Assembly (NCBI GenBank): GCA_032629725.1
Contig: JAFEVB010000008.1
Coordinates: forward strand, 1,984,001-2,048,000
Direction: 5' to 3'
Length of the DNA: 64,000 nucleotides
From: Gremmenia infestans
Lineage: Eukaryota; Ascomycota; Leotiomycetes; Helotiales; Hamatocanthoscyphaceae
Below, in pieces: positions 11,410 through 21,716 of this stretch. The notes below the pieces were generated by a model. It saw nothing but the letters and a program-made list of their open reading frames with translations, was not told where the DNA came from and made no database searches. A program made the translations under genes and the position numbers. Positions within the stretch are counted from its first letter, which is position 1. Each line of letters begins with the position of its first letter.

Positions 11410-12573
11410 GTTGAGGAAAAGTGAGGAGAAATTTCAGTGATTGCAGAGAAGCTTCTATCCTGGAGTCTGTCATCTCTGGGACAGTAAACATGGTGGCGCC
11501 CGAGGAATGTAGCAATAAAAGAAATATGTGTTCCGGTTCATTCGTGAATATCCTTGTTCATTCACGAATCTGACAGATTCATGAATATCCTTGTTCATTC
11601 ACGAATCTGACAGATTCATGAATATCCTAGTTCATTCGTGAATCCACGCTAAGATTCAAGAATGAATTAGATTCACGTATAAACTATTTCATTCATGAAT
11701 TTAGCTAGTTCATTCGTAAATGCGCTAAGATTCATGAATGAACTAGTGTACTCGCGAATCTAACTAAGATTCATGAATGAACTGGTTTATATGTAAACAT
11801 TAGTTAGACTCACTAAATTCGCTGCTGCTTATAAGGGGTTAATTGCTCCTAATTTATATAATTATTATCTAAGTATATCAAAGAATCTATCACAAACTTC
11901 AGATAGAAAGCAGTCGTTCTAACTCTGCGATAGACTAGCTATAGAGGGAATATCCAATATAGTACGTAGAAAAGTAATAGTAAGTGAAGTAGTAGAATTT
12001 TGTATTTTGATAGTAGTGTTATAAATAATTAGGAAGAGAAAAGAGCTTTTTTATGTAGGATAGCTTGCAAAGTGAAGTGCAGGTTCACGAGTAGACTGGA
12101 TTTATAAGTAAACTAGTTTATTCGTAAATGACACTAATATTCACGAGTAACCGGATCTTACTAATAGCTTCCACATGTTATGCTCTTTGACCCGCCTCAT
12201 AAGATATTTCCATATGGAGAACTCACTCGAGGATATACTGCGGTCACACTGTGGAGGGGCAACACAACCGCGGACTCTAGGCTAGGATCTGACTTATAGT
12301 TTCATCATTGTATAAATGTATATATCAAAATAATCTGTATAAAAGAGCGTGTTGTAGAATAGATGATGGTCTAAGTTCAGTGAAATGCCCGATTTTATAA
12401 GGTACGGTGCCGTACTAGCTGCATACCCCACTTCACGTGACATCCCATTTGGTCCCCACCACAACACAAAGCACATCATAGGGGGTCATTAATTGTTGCA
12501 AATCTTCTCAATTCCACAAACAGCAAAGAGAGCGTAGTGCTACTGTCCGTTCATCAAGTCATTTCCATCCTTT
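11410..12573. other. AT-rich intergenic region with palindromic repeats
   Basis: No gene is recognised. From about 11535 to 11800 the DNA is built from variants of the near-palindrome ATTCATGAAT/ATTCGTGAAT, described separately. A further, more decayed set lies at 12083-12150 (TTCACGAGTA, TTCGTAAAT, TTCACGAGTA). The middle (11820-12080) is AT-rich with no repeats that I can see. The remainder leads to the 3' end of the small gene that stops at 12574. Confidence 0.6.
11546..11646. repeat. 37-bp tandem repeat, about 2.7 copies
   Basis: Two identical 37-bp units at 11546-11582 and 11583-11619, then a partial third that diverges after GAATATCCTAGTTCATTC. Each unit contains both TTCACGAATC and GATTCATGAA, so inverted arms are embedded in the direct repeat. 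Looser copies of the 10-bp palindrome continue to about 11800. Confidence 0.85.
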
Positions 12574-13018
12574 CTAACCACCACCACGAGCAGGCGCAGC
12601 AACCGCCGCAACGGCCGCAGCCTCCTCAGCCTCCTCAACAGCCTTGAACTGGGCGCGCGCGCAACTCATGGTATCGGGAGATGATGGAATCAAGCTTTTT
12701 TGCGCCTTATCACGTGCAGTAGACGGCAGCATTCTTCTCCTCAGACACCCAGACATCTGGATCACGTGATTTTGTCAGCTGTAAATTCCATAAATAGCAA
12801 GGTACCTGTTTATTGGTGCGACATGCAACACCAAAAAGAATAACTTACTCGTTCATCAATTGGTCCGTGGCAAAGCTCGGCTCAATCTCCATCTTGACTT
12901 TCTTCTCCTATTGATTACGTAAGCACGTGATTTTCAACCAAAAATACATGCCCAACTTTACTGCGCGATCAGGTGGGTTTGCGTACAGCGACGAGATTCC
13001 TTTCTTTTTATTGGTCAT
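12574..13018 (-). CDS. small multi-exon protein of unknown function
   Basis: I do not recognise this protein. A consistent model has three coding exons: 13018-12962, 12907-12849 and 12664-12574, giving 68 aa. It starts MTNKKKGISSLYANPPDRA, passes through a mixed charged segment and ends in an Ala/Glu-rich tail with APARGGG. All three junctions have GT/AG ends and the frame is kept. Only the acceptor at 12665 joins the second exon to the open terminal frame. Upstream, a 26-bp exon (13138-13113) with a good branch point (TGCTAAC), and a leader exon near 13450, look untranslated; a TATAAAT on the minus strand at 13484-13490 fits a start of transcription near 13455. Each intron downstream of the 26-bp exon carries CACGTG. 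An upstream extension of the coding region cannot be excluded. Confidence 0.5.
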
Positions 13019-13366
13019 CTATATATAGTTAGCATGTGGTCATCACGTGACTGAGCAGTTACAGAAGAAACATGGAAGTATTCAAACTTTTCAATAAGAT
13101 ATTACAACTTACCCAGGGACCGTGACTGATGATGGTATCTATGAATATGTTAGCATGATGGTCCCTACCATGCGTGCGTGGCATGCGCTGCATCGCTGTT
13201 CGGTCGATGACTCACGAACACCTCATGAGAGGGTCGTGTCAAAGGTGAAGGAGCAAGTGAATAGATCGGTGTTGCGGAAAGGGATCTTACGAATTGTGAG
13301 GTCTCTAAACACCGCGATAAGTTAGCAAAAGTTCGTGTAATAGTCAACGGAGGGCAGGGGGAAGGG

Positions 13367-13438
13367 GAGGGGGGGTACATACCCGGCGAGGGAGTTGAAA
13401 GTCGAGGGGGGTACATACCCGGCGAGGGAGTTGAAAGT
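13367..13438. repeat. 36-bp tandem duplication spanning a splice donor
   Basis: A block of about 35 bp (GGGGGGTACATACCCGGCGA and following GGGAGTTGAAAGT) occurs twice with a 36-bp period. On the minus strand each copy reads as an exon end (CTCGCCGG) followed by GTATGTACCC, so the presumed leader exon has two equivalent 5' splice sites. Confidence 0.8.
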
Positions 13439-13483
13439 GTCGGTGGTTGAAAAAAAGAAGAGTTTCGGACAGAAGCAGGTGGG

Positions 13484-13490
13484 ATTTATA
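13484..13490 (-). promoter_or_regulatory. TATA element of small gene
   Basis: TATAAAT on the minus strand, about 30-40 bp before the pyrimidine-rich leader of the small minus-strand gene. It supports the direction of transcription there but is not proof. Confidence 0.45.
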
Positions 13491-14176
13491 CAGCAGCCTT
13501 GCAGCGCGGGGGCGACGCTAGGCTAGGCCACATAATGCAAGGCCCGGGTACAACCGAGCCCGAGCTCGAGGCCTGCAACAGCGTAGCTCTGGGAACAGCC
13601 TACGCGAAGGCTTCCAAGCATCAGCATCGAACTTAACAACCCCTATCAACTTCATGAAGACCTACGACATTCCCTAATTCTCTGGGAACCATTGGGGAAA
13701 CACTCCTTAAACTGTTTCTTAACTTTCCAGCCGCTTCTTGTCATCATGGAGCATAGATCTGGTGGAGGGTACAACGAACAATCCTTTTTTCTACTTCGAA
13801 TTCCGGTCTCCAAGTACTATGCTTAGAGCTGCTCTTCGGAATTCTCTTGGAAGGGTCCATTGTCATACCTGAAGGAGCTCGACAGGCGAGAACTTGAATT
13901 GAGATGTGTGAATAGTTAGAAATACTCCGTGAGAAAGCAAACGAAATGTAAACAGGGGTTGGACTAGTCTAGGGCTTACTAAGCCGGACTGGCGCCAAAG
14001 CTACCCCGCCCCCGACATCAGTAATCTGAATACATTACTACGTAAATCTCAGCAGCAGTACGGAGGTATGAGGATGACTGAGCTACTACCCAAAGTCTCA
14101 CTGCTTATGAGACTTTCTCATCCCCATCCTCCCTAACAACAACACTGTATACTCGCGCATAAACAACGAATCGATC

Positions 14177-16032
14177 ATGTCCCTCGTCGAAACGGAATTG
14201 CAATGGCATACGGGAGAGGAGCAAATGCACAAGCTGCTTCGAGTCCCGCAGATGGACAATCCCACTCAGCCGTACCTCACTCCCAATGCCACAAATACCC
14301 TCATACGGTCGCCGCTAATTGCGCTTGGTACGCTCGACTCAAAAGGAAGACCTTGGACAACGTTATGGGGAGGGGAGGCAGGCTTCTCCAGACCTATAGC
14401 ACAATCGATCATTGGCATCAAGACAACGGTTGACCGAATATACGACCCGCTTGTTAAGATACTGCTAGGTGGGAAGGCAGATGGAGAGGTTGTTCAAGAG
14501 AATGGTACTGGTAGGATGGTGAGCGGTTTGGCTATCAACCTGGAGACGCGAAGACGGGTCAAGCTCTATGGGAGAATGGTAGTCGGTACTATTTCTGCTA
14601 CAGAAGAAGGGATTGGTGAAATCCAGCTAGTTGTAAAAATTGAACAATCTTTGGGTGAGTGCATATTTACAACCGAGACTTCATTTCCACCGAGCCTCGA
14701 GCAATAACTAACTCTGCACAAGGCAACTGCCCTAAGTACCTTAATCAAAAGAGGATTGTTCCTCGTTTTCCCCAGCCAGTGCTTGTTTCGACCAGCTTTC
14801 CGCTACCCCAAGCAGCAGTCGATCTCATTACAAAAGCCGACCTGTTCTTTATCTCTTCTTCGAATCATGAATCGGACATGGATACGAATCATAGAGGTGG
14901 CCCTCCAGGCTTCGTTCGAGTTCTTTCGAATGATGAGGATGGCCTAACTCTCATATATCCGGAGTACAGTGGTAATCGACTTTACCAGACCCTCGGGAAC
15001 CTCAACACCACACCTCAAGCTGGCGTAGTATTTTCGGATTTCGATACAGGCGATGTTCTTTATATGACGGGAACAACAGAAGTTTTAATTGGCAAAGCTG
15101 CTACTGACCTGATAAGCCATACAAATCTTGCAGTCAAGATCAAAGTGGAGGCAGCACGTTTCGTGTCAGATGGACTAGCGTTCCGAGGTCAACAAGAAGA
15201 GTATAGCCCTTACAATCCTCCAGTGAGATATCTCTTGACCGAAAGGGCTAATGGGATATCTTCCAACGCGAAGCAAATATATGCAAAACTCGTTGACAAA
15301 AAGATACTCTCTCCTACCATCGGACGATTCCGATTCCATATTGCTGATCCGAAGAAAGCCAGCCTCTGGAAACCTGGCCAATACGTTGCATTGAGCTTTC
15401 AGGACGAACTCGATATTGGTTACAGCCACATGCGGGACGATGATCCTAAAAGTCTGAATGATGACTTTCTAAGAACATTTACAGTCTCATCCCGGCAGCC
15501 TGAAAATTCAGAAGCCCATGATCAATTTGAAATCACCATTCGCAAGGTAGGCGTGGTAACAGATTTTCTATTCAAACAAAATGTACGGAGCGACCTGGAG
15601 CTGCCCCTTCAAGGATTCGGGGGAGATTTCTTCATTCAGCAGTCTGCAGGGGAAAATATCTCATTTATTGCTGGTGGTGTAGGCATTACCCCACTTCTTG
15701 CTCAAGCGGCAGATCTTGACCTGGAACGATTTTACCTCTACTGGAATATCCGGGCGGAAGATATTGCTTTAGTGGTAGACACTTTTGAGAATGTCCCAGG
15801 ACTTGCAGCACACTCGGATGTTTTCGTGACAGGGAGGCTTCAGGAAATGTCTGAATATTGGAAGAAATTAGAGTTGTCTTATGCAAAGTTGCATAAACGA
15901 AGGATTTCAAGAGACGATGTTTCAGGGGATCCTGCTTCAAAGTGTTATCTATGCACTGGAGCCGGATTTCGGAACTCCTTGGTTGAATGGTTGGGTGGGA
16001 AATCCATTATTTATGAAGACTTCAATTATTAG
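14177..16032 (+). CDS. FMN split-barrel / FAD-NAD(P) reductase fusion protein
   Basis: Two exons, 14177-14654 and 14723-16032, giving 595 aa. The N-terminal ~340 residues resemble pyridoxamine-phosphate-oxidase-like FMN-binding split barrels (SPLIALGTLDSKGRPWTTLW near residue 45, and a second barrel-like part with DLFFISSSN and DTNHRGGPPGFVRV). The C-terminal half is a ferredoxin-reductase-type module: KPGQYVALSF and LRTFTVSSRQP (FAD-binding RxxS), then FIAGGVGITPLLAQA (NAD-binding) and CYLCTGAGF near the end. No [2Fe-2S] cysteine cluster is visible at the C-terminus. The layout suggests electron flow from NAD(P)H through FAD to FMN. Substrate is unknown. It is convergent with the SDR gene (117 bp between stops). 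Confidence 0.87.
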
Positions 16033-16149
16033 ATATATATAACTCTCAAACATAATTTACATTTGTTCACAGCATAAATATATGTAATTTTTGGTTTGAA
16101 AATACAAAAGGCGTACATAATAGTTACAAGACCCCTTTCTAGCTAGCCA

Positions 16150-17140
16150 TCAGTCCACATCCGTAGAACTCCACAACTTCTCCGTAACATCCAACATATG
16201 CCGATGTTCCTCAATCTTAACCCTAATCCTCGCCACACAGTCCTTCCCCAACGGCAACCTAATCGTCTCCTCAACCCCCTCCCCCAATCCGCTCCCCATC
16301 ACAACATCAAACACAGCCCTACACCCCTTCTCCACATCATTCGGGGCCCTAGCCCCCACACCCCCCAGCGCAACCGTAGCATCCAGCACCTGCTTGACGA
16401 CCGTCCCCTCATACTCCCCCGGCAGCGCTACCTCGGGCCTCGCCAGCGCACGCGAGAAATTCGTGCCGAACCAGCCCGGTTCGACCAGCAGGACGCGGAT
16501 CCCGAGGGGCTTGACTTCGTGGTACAGGGCTTCGGAGAAGGCCTCGAGCGCAAATTTGGAGGCGGAATACAGGGACCGCGAGGGCTTGGCTTCGAGGCCG
16601 GTGGCGCTGCTTATTTGGACGACGGTGCCGGAGTGGCGGAGGCGCATCGAGGGGAGGATCAGCCGGGTTAGGGTGAGGGGGCCGAAGAAGTTGGTGGCCA
16701 TTTGGGCGCGTGCTTCTGCGTCGCTATATATGTAGTGCAGTCGTTAGTTAACTAATGAATTGTGTTTTATGTAACTAGTTTTGGGGTATTATGACAAGGG
16801 AAGGTAGGGCAAGGCAAGGCAATCATATGTATAGTATGTACCTGATGGTTTCGAAAGCTCCTAGGAGAGCGTACCCCGCAGCGTTAACTAGGATATCGAT
16901 TCGTCCCCATACATTTATAGCTTTCTCGACCGCTTTAGCTAACTCGGGTTCTGGAGCACAGACGTCTAAGGTATGCCACACGCCGCCGAGGCTCTCGACT
17001 TCGGAGACGAGGCCGGGGGTTTTGGAGGGGTTGCGGGATGTGGCTATTACTTTGTGGCCGGAGCGTAGGGCGAGGAGTGCAAGGCTGGTGCCGAAACCGG
17101 ATGAACAGCCCGTAATGAACCATATTGGTGGAGACGACAT
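16150..17140 (-). CDS. short-chain dehydrogenase/reductase
   Basis: Two exons, 17140-16842 and 16723-16150, giving 290 aa, a normal length for a classical SDR. The cofactor motif TGCSSGFG is at residues ~11-18 and SRNPSK follows the second strand, where Arg favours NADP(H). Further motifs are LDVCAPE, NAAGYALLG and the catalytic YSASK with an upstream ISSATG serine. It resembles the 1-acylDHAP reductase/oxidoreductase-like SDRs common in fungi, with the VEPGWFGTNF segment after the active site. There is no signal peptide. A minus-strand TTTATATAA lies at 17229-17237, about 90 bp upstream. Substrate cannot be stated. Confidence 0.9.
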
Positions 17141-17228
17141 TTTGTGTGCTGTAGATAGGGGGCCGAAGACTGTGGAGGGAGTGGGGAGGAATGATGATAG
17201 ATGAGGGCAAATATGGAAGGAATAGTTG

Positions 17229-17237
17229 TTATATAAA
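17229..17237 (-). promoter_or_regulatory. TATA element of SDR gene
   Basis: TTTATATAA on the minus strand, about 90 bp before the SDR start codon, a normal spacing for a fungal core promoter with a short leader. Confidence 0.45.
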
Positions 17238-17750
17238 GCTGGTAAACTGATGTTGATCACTTGGCTATCTGGTTCGGGGGTGTTTGCTATTGAATATAAG
17301 TACGAATGAAACAGCAAGTGTAAGTAGGGTGATGGGGTTAAGATATTATATCCGAGTTTTCATTGCAACAACGGACTTAATAAGGTATGCATTTTATAGT
17401 TCAAAGTTTGTTCTTGCAAACATTGGGGATCATTGAACAATCAACTCGCCTAGCTGAGAGCAACTTCCTCAACTGGAAGCAGTGAAGGGGCGTGTTCGCA
17501 TATGAAATCACATGACTAGCACAGGACATAAACAGACGCAATGAAGAAATAGGATAAGTGAAGGGGAAAGTGAGTCTGAAGGGCGGCAGAACTATAAAAC
17601 CCGGATCACTCATTAGATATACACAATAGTACAGATGTATACTGTAGATCAAGATAAATTCTCATTGTGAAGTTCAACTTGTCGAGCGATTGAACCCTGG
17701 CGTTAAACTGCTAACAGCATCTATTGATACTGAGTAAAGCATACGAGCAC
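17238..17750. other. intergenic region, SDR / 73-aa gene
   Basis: About 510 bp between the SDR promoter and the stop codon of the next minus-strand gene. Short open frames here have no family resemblance. It holds the rest of the SDR promoter and the 3' flank of the 73-aa gene. Confidence 0.4.
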
Positions 17751-18086
17751 TTAAAACTTGTTGACCTCTTCGTTGACCAGATTGTTGACTTCGGGGTCCA
17801 TGCCAGCTGGAAGACCTTCCTTGGTTGCAAACTGGTCGACGGCTACAGGAAGTAGGTTAGCGCATGACTCGACATTGCTTTGAAGTATCAAGTCACATGT
17901 ACAAGTATCAGAGATACATTGGCCACATCAAGCAGGATGAGAGGAGAGAAGCGTACCAGAGTCTACCATTGTATCTTCCGTCTTATCGTTACTCCCGTTA
18001 GATTTGTTAGCGTTGTTGTCGCCATCATTGCCACCCTGTCCCGTAGCATCGTTCTCGAATTCTTTAATGTCGTCTCCGAAACCCAT
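17751..18086 (-). CDS. small hydrophilic protein of unknown function (73 aa)
   Basis: Two exons, 18086-17957 and 17842-17751, giving 73 aa that start MGFGDDIKEFEND and end NNLVNEEVNKF. The middle is rich in Asn, Asp and Gly (residues 15-40) and probably disordered. The ends could form short amphipathic helices: the first ~12 residues, and the C-terminal VDQFATKEGLPAGMDPEVNN stretch with what follows. Cysteine and long hydrophobic segments are absent, so it is likely a soluble cytosolic or nuclear protein. The intron has clean GT/AG ends and joins the frame. I recognise the general type of short conserved ascomycete protein but no function; stress association would be a guess. Confidence 0.62.
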
Positions 18087-19075
18087 ATTGACTGATGTTG
18101 TAGTGTGTTATGATCTAAAGACAAAGCAAGTCAGTCTCAATATAAGGTTTGATGCCAAGGTCTGGGCACTGCAAGTACTCACTTGGGATGTTGTAGTAGT
18201 GGTTGATGGATGCTTTGCCAAGAGGAAGAGGGGATAGCCAAGACTCTTTATACAGTGGCATATCAAGACCTCAAGCAAGAAGAGCGCAAATATGCACAAT
18301 GATGTGCTTGTGATAGTCTTATCTCGATAGCGTGCATCCATATGCATCCATATGCACCCAAGTGGCTGCTTGAAAGCTGGCGTCAATGGTGGCGGGGCAC
18401 ACATTAGAAGCATATTGGTTGGATGGCATGGCGGGGTGTGATGAAAATGGGGCAAGATGCGTTTCAATAGAGAATCAGACAGTCCACACATTCATCCAAA
18501 TGCTTGCTGAGCTGAAATGAAGCCTTGTTTGGACTGCATAAAGAAAGTGGGGTCAAGGTGTGCCAAACCCATGAGTGTCTATATCAGACTGCATAAGTTT
18601 AGAGTCCCTGGAGCACAATTTCTTGAAATAATCCTGGACCTTAAAACAGCTTTAAGGGCTACGCGCTCTCGCCCATCAGGATTGAGGAAGTAGGAGTCCA
18701 CCCTCCCCTCCGTTCTCCTTCATAGAGAACTGGGTTGCATCTCCGACTCTCCGACTCTCAGAACTGTAAGATTGTCTCGGAGTGGAGCATACAGACTTCT
18801 GTCAAGCTCACTGAAGTCACCGACCTAGATGTAGACACTATATCTCATGAGGTCCTTTGGCTTTGGTTAGAAATGGAAGCTGAGAATGTTGTTGTCGTCT
18901 TAAATCTTGGCATTCAGGGTCCAGATCAGATGGATGTGAGGTCATACACGTGATATGGCCGATAAGAGAACCTGATAAGAGAAAAGGTGGGGTGGGGTGC
19001 AACACCCCATCAACATCTCCCATCAAAATTGACCTTTGCCTACAACCTGCAGATACAATAAACAGTATCAATATC
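18087..19075. promoter_or_regulatory. divergent intergenic region, 73-aa gene / asparaginase
   Basis: 989 bp between divergent starts. It must contain both promoters. Near 18337-18360 a short direct repeat CATCCATATG/CATCCATATG occurs, and GACTCTCCGACTCTC repeats at about 18743-18757. No gene is seen. Confidence 0.5.
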
Positions 19076-20835
19076 ATGGAGTACAGAAAGCAATCTTCCT
19101 CTAGCATTACACCCCGCCTAACCATTCATGGAGGCGCTGGAAACATCCTCCCCAGCAACCTCCCTCCTGAGAAATACAAGCTATATCACGACTCTCTGCT
19201 CAAAATCCTAGCCACAACTCACCATTTTATGACCTCGCCCTCCTCATTCCCCCTCACAACAGGCTCTTCTACCTCCGCGCTCGATACCGTCACATTCGCC
19301 GTTGCGCAATTAGAAAACAACCCTCTCTGTAATGAACAACCCCCATTCCTTTGAAGTTTGTTCCCCGTCCTTGATTTTGAGTTTCCTCGGTGAGACCTCA
19401 AAAGGTTGTTTGATTATCTTGGAGTTCATTTCATTGCTCTCTGTATACAAGGACGTCCAGGATACGAACTGCGCCGACGATTCTTGATGTCCCACTCCGC
19501 CTAGCACATTATAATCCAGCTCTAACTCGGTACATACAGTTAACTCCGGACACGGCGCAGTCTTTACCCGCGATGGAGTCAACGAGCTCGAAGCTTCGGT
19601 CATGGTATCGAGGGGGAGTAAGAAGAGGGGCGTAGGCCTGATGGGCTTGCAGCATGTCAAGAATCCCATAAAGCTTGCGCGAGAGATGCTACTGCACGGG
19701 GAACAGGATTTGGAGGGCAGGAATGGGGAACATAGGGGGCCCATGGCTGAAGACCTGTCCCTGTCGAGGAGTTCAGGGGCCCAAGGGCATTGTCAATTGC
19801 ATAAGTATAGTGCAGAGAAGCTGGCCGAGCAGTGGGGATTGGAGATGGTGGATCCGAGTTATTTCTTTGTCCAGGCACGTTGGGATGGTACGTACGTTCG
19901 GTTGTTATGTGGCGAAAGGTAAACGTACTGACTGGATTGATAGAACATGTCAAAGGATTAGAGAAGGAGAAAATAGGCGGGGTTGCTACCTGGGATGAAG
20001 AACACTTCTTCCCACAAGGGACATGTGGTGCTGTTGCACTTGACAGCGAAGGGGTAGTGGCCGCAGCCACGAGTACTGGTGGGATGACGAATAAATTGAC
20101 AGGGAGGATAGGGGACACGCCAACGCTCGGAGCGGGGTGAGTAATTGGCTCCATCCCAAAATCCAGCTTCTTGATATGCTAATACATCGCTTCAGGTTCT
20201 GGGCAGAGGAATGGGAAGATGAATACCCTTCCAAAACCGAGACCCTGCTCCGACAATCGAAACCAGGCCTGATACTCAGCGAGGCTCTGAAGGGATTGAT
20301 GGCGGATTGTCTGCCGAACCCCATGGCCTATTCGCCAATCCCCGCGGCGGATCTCGATCCCGCGTTCCTTGCTAAAGGAGACAAGGTGTTCCGAGCAGGC
20401 GCCATGTCCGGTACAGGAAACGGCGACTCGTTCCTGCGGATAAACGCTGTACGGACCGCGTCTGCTATAGCTCGGTATCGGGGATCCAAGGGCAACGAGA
20501 AGACGAGTCTGCAAGATGCTGTTACGGAAGTCACGGGCCCGGGAGGAGAGTTGGTGAAAAGTGCTGGCGATAGGTGGAGGAAGACAGGGGAGGGCGAAGG
20601 AGGGATTATTGGTATTGAAATAACGGTCGTCGTTGATGCAAATGGCGAAAAGAAATCGGCTGTTTCGCATATCGTGGATGACTTTAATTGTGGAGGCATG
20701 TTCCGCGCAGCTGTTGATAAACATGGGAAGGCTGTGATGAGAGTCTGGAAGCCGAAGCAGCATGAAGGCCTAGAGGCTTATGAGGGTGAAGGTAGAGAGT
20801 ACGACTTGAGAGATTGGCTAGAAGAGAAGATGTAG
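19076..20835 (+). CDS. N-terminal-nucleophile asparaginase (isoaspartyl peptidase family)
   Basis: Four exons, 19076-19328, 19540-19887, 19944-20136 and 20196-20835, giving 477 aa. The family hydrolyses L-asparagine or beta-aspartyl dipeptides after self-cleavage before a catalytic threonine. Family marks are LTIHGGAGN at the N-terminus, LDTVTFAVAQLENNPLFNSG followed by HGAVFTRDG (the first intron interrupts this), and the cleavage site QGTCGAVALD where Thr would become the N-terminal nucleophile. ATSTGGMTNKLTGRIGDTP follows, with the substrate-binding Arg and Asp, and DSFLRINAVRTASA near residue 360. It is longer than the ~310 aa of human ASRGL1, mainly in the linker and a C-terminal extension. 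The first intron is 211 bp, long for this window. Confidence 0.9.
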
Positions 20836-20960
20836 ATTGAACAACTAAATATCTCTCTGCTAAGGGCACGAGATCTTCAAACAGATATGGAACTTGCTGG
20901 TCTCAAATCTAACATGGTATCTTTGACAAACATAAGAAAATATCGCCAACGTAAAAGCCC

Positions 20961-21716
20961 TCAATCGATAACAAACTTCCCCTTCGCCCTCGAATTCCCC
21001 GCTGGAACCGCACGTCTCCCCACCCCCCTATTCATCCTATCACCCTTCCCATCCCCATCCCCATCGACATCGACCTGATGTCCATAACTAGTTGGTTTAT
21101 TCATCTGAGAAGTGTCCCTTGCAATACCATATAAATCCCAAACCTTCGCCACAAGCTCCTCGACCTCCTTTCGGGCATCCCCGCCCGCATCCCCATCCCT
21201 CCCCTCGACACTCAACCTCCCATCCACCTCCTCAATAAAATCCCTCACCTTCACCATCTCAAACTCATCCTTGCGCAGCCGATCCGGCAATCCCTGTCCC
21301 TTCAACAGCGCCAGCAGCCCCGCAGTCGCTGCATTCACCACACCCAGTACGGTGATGGTTACGTTGTAGGTGTGCAGTTTTGAGAGAGGGCCCAGAGACG
21401 CGCCGATGAGGATTTGCAGGCCCAGCGCTGTGTAGTAGAGGGTTTCTACGGCGATGTACTGGCGCGAGCGCCAGCGCGCAAGGGCGAGAACTTGCGCGTA
21501 GAGGCCTATGGCGGATTTGCGCGCTGCTTCGAGGTCCCCGCCCCCGTCGGAGTTGGGGATGCTGACGTTTATGCCGATGGCGGAGCGGAATATGGTGAGC
21601 TTGGAGGAGGAGGAGGATGTGGAGGTGGAGGGGGGTGGTGGGTCGGATGTCGAGGTGGAGCTGGGGTTGGAGTATTTGAGTAGAGGGGTTTGCTCGCTGG
21701 AGCTGGAGCGAGACAT
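20961..21716 (-). CDS. fungal SLATT-domain two-TM protein
   Basis: Single exon, 251 aa. A Ser/Thr/Pro-rich disordered N-terminus (residues 1-60) is followed by a helix with RWRSRQYIAVETLYYTALGL and two transmembrane segments, about 87-108 and 118-138. A charged helical part with LRKDEFEMVKVRDFIEEVDG and a Gly/Asp-rich tail complete it. This is the layout of SLATT domains (SMODS and SLOG-associating 2TM effector), whose bacterial versions are proposed membrane-perturbing effectors in nucleotide-signalled immunity. Fungi carry many stand-alone copies of unknown role. It is convergent with the asparaginase gene, 125 bp between stops. The assignment is by architecture and sequence flavour, not by a profile search. 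Confidence 0.75.
   Translation of the reverse strand: MSRSSSSEQTPLLKYSNPSSTSTSDPPPPSTSTSSSSSKLTIFRSAIGINVSIPNSDGGGDLEAARKSAIGLYAQVLALARWRSRQYIAVETLYYTALGLQILIGASLGPLSKLHTYNVTITVLGVVNAATAGLLALLKGQGLPDRLRKDEFEMVKVRDFIEEVDGRLSVEGRDGDAGGDARKEVEELVAKVWDLYGIARDTSQMNKPTSYGHQVDVDGDGDGKGDRMNRGVGRRAVPAGNSRAKGKFVID

Larger units (their letters stand above)
13019..14176. other. leader exons of small gene, then intergenic region
   Basis: 13019-13490 probably holds the spliced 5' untranslated region of the minus-strand gene, with a 26-bp exon at 13138-13113 and a duplicated splice donor near 13375 and 13411. From 13500 to 14176 I see no gene; it should contain the promoter of the reductase gene that starts at 14177. 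Confidence 0.45.

Noticed and set aside
11535..12150. Transposon with coding capacity
   Set aside because: No transposase-like frame or long terminal inverted repeats are visible; only short palindromes remain.
18108..18491. 127-codon minus-strand frame
   Set aside because: It lies in the divergent promoter region and overlaps the expected leader of the 73-residue gene; no family resemblance.
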